Below the pieces are notes generated by a model, which saw nothing but the letters and a program-made list of their open reading frames with translations, was not told where the DNA came from and ran no database searches. Of a DNA stretch of 9,848 nt, positions 1-7,064 are shown piece by piece. Position numbers and translations under genes: made by a program. The DNA comes from an uncultured Lachnospiraceae bacterium (GTDB taxonomy: Bacteria; Bacillota; Clostridia; Lachnospirales; Lachnospiraceae). The stretch covers positions 1-9,848 of the forward strand of contig CAOJLW010000072.1 in NCBI GenBank assembly GCA_948438565.1. Direction: 5' to 3'. How positions within the stretch are numbered: the stretch's first letter is position 1; every line of letters starts with the position of its first letter.

Positions 1-858
1 AGCGTCTACCAATTGATCTTTTGAGGGACAGGTATGGTAAAAATGCCTGAAATCGGACAGCTGCTTCTTTAAATCCCCATGGCGTTTTTTTAAATCCCTT
101 GCCTTGGCGCGGATCATGCCCAGAGCAGAGCCGCTGGCTCCCACTTCATTGCCTTTATGCTGGCGATAATAAATATAGGAATTTTCATCATAATAGATGC
201 TGCCAAGGTACGTGGCCGCCATATAGCACCACCAATCATGATGGATCACATCTTCCGGCAAACGCTCTCTGATAATTGCCGCCAGCTCACGGTTCATAAG
301 CGCCGTACAGCCGGAACAGATGCTTTCAATTACAGCATTGCCAAATCCAGGCGTCACATGAGGATTCTGCTGACTCTCCAATGGCTCTAAATTTTCATCG
401 ACCAATGTTTTGGCGCTGCAATACAGGGCGGGGCCTTGTATGCCGCCCAGTTTTTCGACTGCCTTTTCGATTTTTTCCGGCAGCCAATAATCATCCTGGT
501 CGCAGAACCCTATGTAAGCAGCGTTTGGATTGCTTTCCCGCAGCAGCTCAAAAAAACTCTTATTGATCCCCAGATTTTGACCCTGGTACACCCGGATATT
601 CTGGTGCAGCTCCTCGTATTCTTTTAAAATTACAAACGTATCGTCGCTCGAACCGTCATCACGGACTAAAATATCCACATCGGGATAATTTTGCGCCAAA
701 ATTGAGTCCAGCTGCTCCCGAATATATTCCTCGCCGTTATACGTGGAAAGCAAAATCTGCACCTTGCCGTCCCCCCCGCGAGGCTCGTCTTCCTGCATAC
801 CCTTTTCATTTACCTTTTTCGTATGGTTATTCGCGTCACCACATAGCTCACTATTCAT
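1..858 (-). CDS. GT2 glycosyltransferase, RgpB/rhamnosyltransferase-like, partial (3' end beyond window)
   Basis: An uninterrupted frame of 286 codons runs from the ATG at 856-858 to the left edge, so the C-terminus is missing. After a polar N-terminal stretch of about 30 residues, the GT-A domain reads VQILLSTYNGEEYIREQL (33-50), LVRDDGSSDDT (64-74), GQNLGINKSFFELL (93-106) and FCDQDDYWLPEKIE (118-131), with the metal-binding DxD. CSGCTALM (181-188), a general-base type HHDWW (206-210) and YYRQHKGNEVGA (230-241) follow. This order closely resembles streptococcal RgpB and related wall-rhamnan transferases, so a rhamnosyl or similar transfer onto a lipid-linked glycan in the cytoplasm is likely; the sugar is not proven. 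The start has AAGGA only 2 nt away and a stronger AGGAG (877-881) about 18 nt away, so the start is less certain than the gene. It follows DUF2304 by 34 nt. A 7-G run lies at 771-777. Confidence 0.88.
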   Translation of the reverse strand, partial: MNSELCGDANNHTKKVNEKGMQEDEPRGGDGKVQILLSTYNGEEYIREQLDSILAQNYPDVDILVRDDGSSDDTFVILKEYEELHQNIRVYQGQNLGINKSFFELLRESNPNAAYIGFCDQDDYWLPEKIEKAVEKLGGIQGPALYCSAKTLVDENLEPLESQQNPHVTPGFGNAVIESICSGCTALMNRELAAIIRERLPEDVIHHDWWCYMAATYLGSIYYDENSYIYYRQHKGNEVGASGSALGMIRAKARDLKKRHGDLKKQLSDFRHFYHTCPSKDQLVDA

Positions 859-892
859 TTTCCTTCTTAAATACTTCTCCTTTTTTTATTTT

Positions 893-1261
893 TTATTTCG
901 AATCCGCCGATTGATCCGGATTTTCTTTTTGGACGCCCTGCTCCAATAGCGCAATCTCCTGCGTCAGACGCTTTAATTGCTCCGACTGTCTCGAAACCTT
1001 GACGGTCAGCGCAAACACCAGATAAAGCGTAAAGCAAAAGCCAAAGAAAAACATCATATTGACCGGCAGCTCAATCCCAAACAGATGCACCAGATAGGTC
1101 ATAATCCCCGGAAAAATATCCAAAATCAGAACCACAACGCCCACAGTCAGCCAGGAAAGCGCAAACTTGATATCTAACGTCTCCTTGCGCACCATATTGG
1201 CAATCCCTAAAATTGCCAGCAAAACCAAAACCGCTATCAAGATCTGTATCCGCAAACTCAT
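893..1261 (-). CDS. DUF2304 small membrane protein (GacJ-like)
   Basis: Small integral membrane protein of 122 aa with three hydrophobic helices at about 5-23, 33-52 and 67-88. A likely coiled-coil follows (SRQSEQLKRLTQEIALLEQGVQ in two overlapping heptad stretches), with a polar end. In Streptococcus pyogenes the DUF2304-type GacJ forms a complex with GacI, a GT2 polyprenyl-phosphate-GlcNAc synthase, and raises its activity. The same gene pair order here (GT2 then DUF2304, 6-nt gap) supports the same role: membrane partner or activator of the GT2 encoded just upstream. The ATG at 1259-1261 has GGAGG 9 nt upstream, and the GT2 stop codon lies within that RBS region, indicating tight coupling. 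DUF2304 proteins have also been loosely called flippase-like; that is less supported. Confidence 0.83.
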   Translation of the reverse strand: MSLRIQILIAVLVLLAILGIANMVRKETLDIKFALSWLTVGVVVLILDIFPGIMTYLVHLFGIELPVNMMFFFGFCFTLYLVFALTVKVSRQSEQLKRLTQEIALLEQGVQKENPDQSADSK

Positions 1262-1267
1262 AATCCC

Positions 1268-1957
1268 TTACCTCCGAACCGCCGCAAGCAAAATTGCCAG
1301 GGACACTTTTATCATATAGTATACAGACTTTTGGGGTGAAATGGAGGATATGCCTTCCTGCCTTGCATTCATCTGTACCGGAAGCTCATCCACACGCCTG
1401 CCCTTTTTTAAAATCGCCACCACGCTCTCCGGCTCAGGATAATCCTTGGGATAGTTTCTGGCATATATGCCAATAATATCCCGGCCAACCATGCGCATAC
1501 CGGAAGTCGGATCCGTAATTTTTTTGCCGGTCACCAGACGAATTAATCCGGTAAAGTAGCGAATGCCCACCCGGCGGATGCCGGAGGATTGAAACCCTTC
1601 TTTTTTAATATATCGGGAACCAATGACCATATCGAGCTGATCGCGGATTAGCTTGTCTGCCATAGCGTCTAAATACCGGGCATTGTGCTGGCCGTCGCCG
1701 TCAAACTGAACGGCAATATCGTACCCGTTCCGCCATGCATAGACATATCCGGTCTGTACGCTGCCCCCGATACCCAGATTGGCCGGAAGATTTAATACAC
1801 AAAACCCATTCCGGCGGCACACGTCCAGCGTTTCGTCCGTCGAACAGTCATTGACAACCACATAATCGAAATCCGGGGCGTGTTCCAAAATATCCCGTAC
1901 TGTCTTTTCAATCCCCCCCTGTTCATTATAGGCGGGAATAATCACTAATTTTTTCAT
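1268..1957 (-). CDS. GT2 glycosyltransferase, polyprenyl-phosphate sugar synthase type (GacI/DPM1-like)
   Basis: Probable cytoplasmic-face enzyme that transfers a sugar from a nucleotide donor to undecaprenyl phosphate. The 229-aa protein is a compact GT-A domain: VIIPAYNE at 5-12, VVVNDCSTDET at 33-43, the metal-binding DGDGQH at 86-91, VIGSRY at 111-116, DPTSGMRM at 149-156 and an acidic PEPE at 174-177. These are all typical of dolichyl/undecaprenyl-phosphate sugar synthases. It lacks the C-terminal pair of helices found in some relatives; only a weak hydrophobic end (about 212-226) is seen, and the neighbouring DUF2304 protein may supply the membrane part. The ATG at 1955-1957 overlaps the DUF2142 stop (ATGA) and has AAAGGG 5 nt upstream. 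A longer frame from 2011 is rejected. A 7-G run falls at codons 13-15. Donor sugar is unknown. Confidence 0.87.
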   Translation of the reverse strand: MKKLVIIPAYNEQGGIEKTVRDILEHAPDFDYVVVNDCSTDETLDVCRRNGFCVLNLPANLGIGGSVQTGYVYAWRNGYDIAVQFDGDGQHNARYLDAMADKLIRDQLDMVIGSRYIKKEGFQSSGIRRVGIRYFTGLIRLVTGKKITDPTSGMRMVGRDIIGIYARNYPKDYPEPESVVAILKKGRRVDELPVQMNARQEGISSISPQKSVYYMIKVSLAILLAAVRR

Positions 1958-3984
1958 AATACCCTTTCTAACGACGCCAGAATGCCGTAAATTGCCAGGC
2001 ACTGCAAGCATACCGCAAGAAATCCCAGCTTTCTCCCAATCTCTTTTTTCAGAGCAATATTTTTACTTGAAAACAAAAGAAGCACGAGCGGAAGGCCAGG
2101 CAGAAAATACCTGCCCTGGATTCCTGCAATCACAGAGGATCCTTTTGGCGTCCAGCTCATAAACATGGATGCAAAGACCATCGCCCCCATAAGCGCAAAT
2201 ACAATGACAAATGCAATTTTCTGGCTTATGGCCACATCTAACTGCGCGCCATCCCGCCGTCCCTCCACTCGAATCACAGACAGGATTAACAGCAGAAAAA
2301 GGCCATAGATCACAATTCTGGAAACAAAGATATTCAACCAGCCAAGCTGCATACCAAGCATCGTCTCCAAAAAACCGTCGCCCGACAATAGCAGCGTACG
2401 CACGGACATATAGAGAAACGTCTGCGGCTCTGATAAAATGCCCGCCGCGCCATATGCGTTTCCGGCCAAATAGGAGCCTGCCGCCTGTTCGGCCGTAGGA
2501 CTGGCCACATATAGCACATAACTGAGGGTACTGGTCAAAAACGCAGTCACTGCCACAGCCGCCATACCTCCCACAAACATCCACTTTTTCTTTTTTCCCG
2601 AAAACCGGCTGGCCGGAATCAGCATCGTAAGCAGACATAACGGCATATAAGTCCCGCCTTTACAGATGGACAGCAGAACCATAAACGCGACGTACCAGGC
2701 TATTTGCCACCGTTTAATCTCCTGTTCCTGATATATCAATCCAAATAAAACAGCAAGATATAAAAATGCAAATTCTATAACAACCGCGTCATAAGAATAG
2801 GAACAGCACTGTTGAAGCGTCATCGGCAGAATCGCAATGATAAATGCAGCCGGCTTTGCCGCAGGCATCCAGCGTATAAACCAATACATCGTAAGCAGAT
2901 AACACAGTATCGAACATATTCTGCCCATATAAAAGACCAATAATCCATTGAGACCCAGGATACGCCCCAAAGATATACCCAGGATTCCCGGTATATACGT
3001 CACTGCCGGCGCCTGGGTATCGGAACGTTTAATCATCTTCGTCCCTTCCGTGCGCCCACTTTTTGAAATTTCTTCTTTTAAAATATCGTATTCCGAAAGG
3101 GACGGCGTCGTCTGAAACATTTGCAGGGCGTCGTAATCCTCCCGATCCATCCGTATCTTATCCGTCTCTTCCTGGCCTTTCCCCAGAATCTGGTTGGAAT
3201 AATAGTAAGCCTCTTTTAAATGCACTTCCTCATCCGGAACCGACAAGGGCGGTAACAGCAACAGATACAATACGGCCAGAATCGAACCGGTAAATAAAAA
3301 CATCCGCTCTAATTTGAGCCGAAATACGGCCAATCCAACATATGTCCCCAGCAAAAGCAGATAGATCATGCCGGCTCCAAAGACTGCCCAATACTTCCAG
3401 TAGAGAAACTGGTGATCCGCGGTCTGGATATTAAAAACAAAGTCCTGAACTTCCCCATTGATCGTAAGGGAGGTATGCTTCACATTTTTTGTAGTATAAC
3501 CAATCGACAAACCCACTTCGGGACGGATATTTTCTGCATCCAGGACAAGCGTCAGATCGGTTCCCGCCCAGCCTTCCTGGCTTCCAGGCAGCGAAGCAAC
3601 CAAGTTCTGTTGATCGTTTAAGGCATATACATCATAATCCGCCTGCATCACCGACGCGCCTTCCGGATTGCGGATCTCCAAATGCAGCACGCCAAGATCA
3701 AGATCCTTCTCATTGGAAACCAGATTGCCCAACGTATCTTCATCCAGTGCAATCATGGTTCCCGCGCTTAGCAACTTATCTATGGGATAGCGAAATTTCT
3801 GTTCTATATGATCCCCGTCCAACAACCGATAAAATTGTCCGTCATCCGCTTCGACCTGTGTCTTGGTGCGCGGCAATACCATGCGCGTCAGAATGGTTGT
3901 CTTATATACAAGGAAAGCTGCGATGAAAAAAATAACTGTCATCGCGCCTATTTCTATCCAGTGTTTCCTATTTAGTCTACGCAT
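1954..3984 (-). CDS. DUF2142 polytopic membrane protein, probable GT-C-type glycosyltransferase
   Basis: Large membrane protein of the DUF2142 kind, thought from topology to be a lipid-linked-sugar-dependent transferase acting outside the membrane; the reaction is unproven. Counting from the chosen ATG (676 aa), a first helix lies at about 13-32. A soluble, beta-rich extracytoplasmic domain follows at about 38-195, then roughly ten further helices from about 199 on. Family-like features are PLSVPDEEVHLKEAYYYS at about 246-263, an acidic/His loop where GT-C enzymes carry catalytic acids; SYSYDAVVIE at about 395-404; and QGRYFLPGLPL near 623-633. The frame extends to another ATG at 4018-4020 overlapping the HPr gene. 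I prefer 3982-3984, since a GGGGG-rich site lies 11-12 nt upstream and the longer form has no clear RBS. The stop overlaps the next start as ATGA. Substrate unknown. Confidence 0.82.
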   Translation of the reverse strand: MRRLNRKHWIEIGAMTVIFFIAAFLVYKTTILTRMVLPRTKTQVEADDGQFYRLLDGDHIEQKFRYPIDKLLSAGTMIALDEDTLGNLVSNEKDLDLGVLHLEIRNPEGASVMQADYDVYALNDQQNLVASLPGSQEGWAGTDLTLVLDAENIRPEVGLSIGYTTKNVKHTSLTINGEVQDFVFNIQTADHQFLYWKYWAVFGAGMIYLLLLGTYVGLAVFRLKLERMFLFTGSILAVLYLLLLPPLSVPDEEVHLKEAYYYSNQILGKGQEETDKIRMDREDYDALQMFQTTPSLSEYDILKEEISKSGRTEGTKMIKRSDTQAPAVTYIPGILGISLGRILGLNGLLVFYMGRICSILCYLLTMYWFIRWMPAAKPAAFIIAILPMTLQQCCSYSYDAVVIEFAFLYLAVLFGLIYQEQEIKRWQIAWYVAFMVLLSICKGGTYMPLCLLTMLIPASRFSGKKKKWMFVGGMAAVAVTAFLTSTLSYVLYVASPTAEQAAGSYLAGNAYGAAGILSEPQTFLYMSVRTLLLSGDGFLETMLGMQLGWLNIFVSRIVIYGLFLLLILSVIRVEGRRDGAQLDVAISQKIAFVIVFALMGAMVFASMFMSWTPKGSSVIAGIQGRYFLPGLPLVLLLFSSKNIALKKEIGRKLGFLAVCLQCLAIYGILASLERVL

Positions 3985-4000
3985 ATCCCCGGAAGTCCCC

Positions 4001-4264
4001 CTATTCGCCAAATCCTTCATTAATAATGCCTACCAGGCTCTTAAGGGCTTCCTCTTCGTCTTCCCCCTCGCAAACCAGCTCGATTTCATCTCCGGATTTA
4101 ATACAGGCTCCCAACACGCTTAAAACGCTTTTCGCATTCGCCGTATTCCCCCTGTAATGAAACGTAATATAAGATTTGAAATTCATCGCTTCCTGACATA
4201 ATATTCCTGCCGGACGCAGATGCAGTCCGGTAGGATTCTTAATCGTAACTTTTTGACTTACCAT
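4001..4264 (-). CDS. HPr-family phosphocarrier protein (87 aa)
   Basis: HPr carries phosphate from enzyme I to sugar-specific PTS enzyme II components and, in Firmicutes, is phosphorylated by HPr kinase for carbon-source signalling. The full-length domain is present. The catalytic His is residue 15 in TGLHLRPAG, so it is not the His-less Crh paralog. Ser46 is in the regulatory site NAKSVLSVLG, and the later IKSGDEIEL and acidic C-terminal helix match the fold. GGAGG lies 7 nt before the ATG, and 16 nt separate it from glmM. No other PTS gene is in the window, so whether this is the cell's main ptsH or a second HPr dedicated to this locus is open; the symbol is left blank for that reason. It may link carbon status to precursor or envelope synthesis (inference from position only). 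Confidence 0.93.
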   Translation of the reverse strand: MVSQKVTIKNPTGLHLRPAGILCQEAMNFKSYITFHYRGNTANAKSVLSVLGACIKSGDEIELVCEGEDEEEALKSLVGIINEGFGE

Positions 4265-4280
4265 AGGTATTCCTCCAATA

Positions 4281-5630
4281 TCACAACATGATATCTGTTA
4301 TCAGTCCTGCCAGCTTCTTTGCCTCTTCTTCTATAACGTTTTGATCCTTGCCTTCAATCATTACCCGCACCATGGGTTCCGTGCCGGACGGACGGATCAG
4401 GACTCTGCCCTCGCCGTTAAACTTAGCCTCCAGAGCGCTGACCGCCTCCGCAATCTCCGTATATTCCATGTAATGTTCTTTTTTATGGTTCGGAACCTTT
4501 GCATTGACCAGCGCCTGCGGCAAGACCTCCATAATGTTGGCCAGATCCGAGAGCTTTCTGCCCGTATCCACCATTACCTGCAACAGATGGAGCGCGCTTA
4601 ACAGTCCGTCCCCCGTGGTGTTGTCATCCAAAAAAATAATATGGCCGGACTGCTCGCCGCCTAAATTAAAACCATGTTCCAGCATATGCTCCAGTACATA
4701 GCGATCGCCTACTTTTGTCTTTTCCACCTGGATCCCTTCCCGTTCTCCCATCAGCGTAAAACCCAGATTGGTCATAACGGTAACAACAATCGTATCCTGT
4801 TTGAGTCTGCCCTGCCGCTTCATATGGCTGCCAATAATTGCCATAGCCTGATCGCCATCCACCATATTGCCCAACTCATCCACCGCTAACATCCGATCCG
4901 CATCGCCGTCAAACGCAATCCCGATATCCGCTTTTTCATAGACCACACGCGCTTTTAACTCCTCCATATGCGTAGAGCCGCAGTTCGCATTGATATTCGT
5001 CCCATCCGGCTGTGTATGAATAGCCACCAGATTAGCGCCCAAAGCCTTTAAGGCTCTGACCGACGTATCATAAGAAGCCCCCTCGGCGCAATCGACAACG
5101 ATCTTTAAACCGGACAAATCCACCGGAACGCTTTTTTTCATAAAATTGATATATTCATTTTTCATATCAAAACGGTATTCAATTTTTCCCACGGCTGAAC
5201 CGGTTGGAATCGGAACATCCTTCATATTGCTTACAATCAACGCTTCAATTTCATCTTCTAACTGATCGGAGAGCTTATACCCTTCCCCATTAAAAAATTT
5301 GATCCCGTTAAACTCCATTGGGTTGTGCGACGCAGAAATCACCACGCCGGCGTCCACTTTATGTTTTCTGGTCAGATATGCCACTGCAGGCGTTGGGATT
5401 ACGCCCGCATAAATCGCATTCGCGCCAACGGAACAAATCCCTGCCATTAAGGCGTTGGCCAACATCCCTCCGGAAATTCTGGTATCGCACCCCACGATAA
5501 TCGTAGGCTGATGCTCGCGTTCCTTGGTCAGCACATATGCTCCCGCCTGTCCCAATTTCATTGCCAACTCAATGGTCAGCTCTGTGCCGGCCACTCCACG
5601 TACGCCATCCGTACCAAACATTCTGCTCAT
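4281..5630 (-). CDS. glmM: Phosphoglucosamine mutase GlmM
   Basis: Cytoplasmic enzyme converting glucosamine-6-phosphate to glucosamine-1-phosphate on the route to UDP-GlcNAc, peptidoglycan and wall glycans. At 449 aa it has the usual length. All four alpha-D-phosphohexomutase signatures are intact: the phosphoserine loop SASHNP with Ser101, the metal loop DGDADR at 241-246, the sugar-binding loop GGEQSGH at 324-330, and the phosphate-binding RPSGTEP at 413-419. The N-terminal FGTDGVRG is typical of GlmM. An AGGA motif lies 7 nt upstream of the ATG, overlapping the end of cdaR (3-nt gap). In other Firmicutes GlmM binds CdaA and inhibits c-di-AMP synthesis, so co-expression with cdaA and cdaR makes sense. 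glmS, which follows glmM in Bacillus, is absent here and an HPr gene takes its place. Confidence 0.97.
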   Translation of the reverse strand: MSRMFGTDGVRGVAGTELTIELAMKLGQAGAYVLTKEREHQPTIIVGCDTRISGGMLANALMAGICSVGANAIYAGVIPTPAVAYLTRKHKVDAGVVISASHNPMEFNGIKFFNGEGYKLSDQLEDEIEALIVSNMKDVPIPTGSAVGKIEYRFDMKNEYINFMKKSVPVDLSGLKIVVDCAEGASYDTSVRALKALGANLVAIHTQPDGTNINANCGSTHMEELKARVVYEKADIGIAFDGDADRMLAVDELGNMVDGDQAMAIIGSHMKRQGRLKQDTIVVTVMTNLGFTLMGEREGIQVEKTKVGDRYVLEHMLEHGFNLGGEQSGHIIFLDDNTTGDGLLSALHLLQVMVDTGRKLSDLANIMEVLPQALVNAKVPNHKKEHYMEYTEIAEAVSALEAKFNGEGRVLIRPSGTEPMVRVMIEGKDQNVIEEEAKKLAGLITDIML

Positions 5631-5633
5631 AGT

Positions 5634-7064
5634 TTAATCCTCCGAATTTGCCGGCGGGCTTGGCTTTCCGGCGCTCCCGCCTGTATTTGTGTCTGTTGCC
5701 TCCGAATCTGCTTCCGCAGTATCCTTCTCTTCCGAATTGTTATTGTTATTTGTGTTATTCGTTTGATTTCCGCCGGAACCGCCCTCGTCGGAATCCTCTG
5801 TATCGGCGCCCATAGACGGACGACCGCTTGCCAGGACAATATCTACCGCAACCGTCGCATTTTTTACCAGCTTATATTTGCTATCCAGATTTAAAGCCAA
5901 ATTGACGGTATGTTCGCCTTCTGTCATACCCGCGACGTCAATGCTGCCGGTCAAAGTGGCCGCGTCCAGCGCTTCCAGCTCGGACGAAAGCCCTTCCAGC
6001 TCCACCTCCACCGTATCCGTCAAAAACTCCACGTCATACCGGCCGCTTAAGTTACTTACCGTAATATTGGCCGTAGGCACGGCAAACTTCCTCGTCTCAT
6101 GCTTTTCAATTTTGACTACGACAGAGATTTTTGACTGCGAGCTTTCCACCAGGGACACTCCTCCGGGCAAATAAGACGAAATATCCACTTCCGTTTCCAG
6201 ATTGCCGGTGGCGTCTGTCAAATCCAAAACCTCCCGCGGCACGGCAATACTGTTTACCGTATTTAAAACGGAGGCGACGCCTTTGACCAATACAGTCTGC
6301 GGATGATACTCTATACCAACATATGCATATCCCTCCGGCAGCGTGCCGGACGTCTGGAAATTTAAGGTGACCTCCTTGGTATCTAAAATTTTTACGGATA
6401 CCATAACATTTTGTATATTAAAAGACAAATCCTGAGTATTGACCTCATGACCTTCTTTATCATACAGCACAGGTATCACGCTGTCTGTAATATCCTCCGA
6501 CATCTCTTCTACATTGACCGTTGCAACCGCCCTGTCCACAGAATTGACGATGGAAGCCGGACCGGATACACGCAGCAGCGTCGGCGAAACGCTGGTGTCT
6601 CCTATGGCATGCTGTTCCGCTGCGTCCCCTTCCGTTTCCACGGAAATGACAAATGGTTTGGAAATCAGATCCTCCACCTCCACTTCCAGATAATATACCT
6701 TGCTGGAAACGGTTACATATCCATTATAGCGCTGCGGCACAATCTCGATCGGCACCTTATTAAAATTTTCAATCCGTTCCAAATCTGCAACTGCCCGGAA
6801 ATCCACATTGGCCATACGCTCCAAATAGGAGCGTTTTCCACTCACTTTAAATGTTACCGTATTGCTGTTATTGAGAATTTCATAATATTTTCCAATACCC
6901 GTAAGATAGTCCGCATTTTCCACGCTCACCGTCGTCGTAAAGCTCCTCGTCGTATTCGGATCGTCGATATTGACCACTGCGAGCCACAGCACACTGGCAA
7001 ACACCACAGCAAGGATTTTTAGGCCAAAATTATTTGTAATCCATTTGACTATCTTGTTTAGCAT
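5634..7064 (-). CDS. cdaR: CdaR, YbbR-domain regulator of CdaA
   Basis: Extracytoplasmic regulator that binds CdaA and modulates c-di-AMP synthesis. An N-terminal membrane anchor (about residues 11-31, after a short basic segment) is followed by four YbbR-type beta repeats at about 45-130, 138-228, 235-320 and 328-412. The repeats show recurring V/G-rich strands such as LRVSGPASIVNSV and VLVKGVASVLNTV. From about residue 415 to the end at 476 comes a low-complexity tail rich in Asn, Ser, Gly, Asp and Glu, including TNNTNNNNNSEE, then a Pro/Ser segment. The tail looks disordered and should lie outside the cell. The start overlaps cdaA by 35 nt and has a textbook AAAGGAGG 7 nt upstream. The stop is 3 nt before glmM. 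Function is known for the family; the tail's role is not. Confidence 0.93.
   Translation of the reverse strand: MLNKIVKWITNNFGLKILAVVFASVLWLAVVNIDDPNTTRSFTTTVSVENADYLTGIGKYYEILNNSNTVTFKVSGKRSYLERMANVDFRAVADLERIENFNKVPIEIVPQRYNGYVTVSSKVYYLEVEVEDLISKPFVISVETEGDAAEQHAIGDTSVSPTLLRVSGPASIVNSVDRAVATVNVEEMSEDITDSVIPVLYDKEGHEVNTQDLSFNIQNVMVSVKILDTKEVTLNFQTSGTLPEGYAYVGIEYHPQTVLVKGVASVLNTVNSIAVPREVLDLTDATGNLETEVDISSYLPGGVSLVESSQSKISVVVKIEKHETRKFAVPTANITVSNLSGRYDVEFLTDTVEVELEGLSSELEALDAATLTGSIDVAGMTEGEHTVNLALNLDSKYKLVKNATVAVDIVLASGRPSMGADTEDSDEGGSGGNQTNNTNNNNNSEEKDTAEADSEATDTNTGGSAGKPSPPANSED

Noticed and set aside
859..892. T-rich stretch between DUF2304 and the last GT2 as a terminator
   Set aside because: There is no GC-rich hairpin; on the coding strand it is an A-rich leader containing ribosome-binding motifs.
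157..949. Several short plus-strand frames at the left end
   Set aside because: The minus strand here carries an unbroken GT2 frame with full family motifs, so the plus-strand frames are shadows.
1958..2011. 18-residue extension of the GacI-like GT2
   Set aside because: The family begins at the KKLVIIPAYNE strand, and the ATG at 1955-1957 has a good RBS and an ATGA overlap with the upstream gene.
2063..2638. 191-codon minus-strand frame inside the DUF2142 gene
   Set aside because: It is a Cys/Gly/Arg-rich out-of-frame reading of a well-supported membrane protein gene.
5511..5894. 127-codon plus-strand frame across the cdaR/glmM junction
   Set aside because: It crosses two real genes on the opposite strand and shows no family features.
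6411..7022. 203-codon plus-strand frame antisense to cdaR
   Set aside because: It lies wholly inside cdaR, is rich in His/Arg/Ile without a domain pattern, and has no supported ribosome site; it is a shadow of the real gene.
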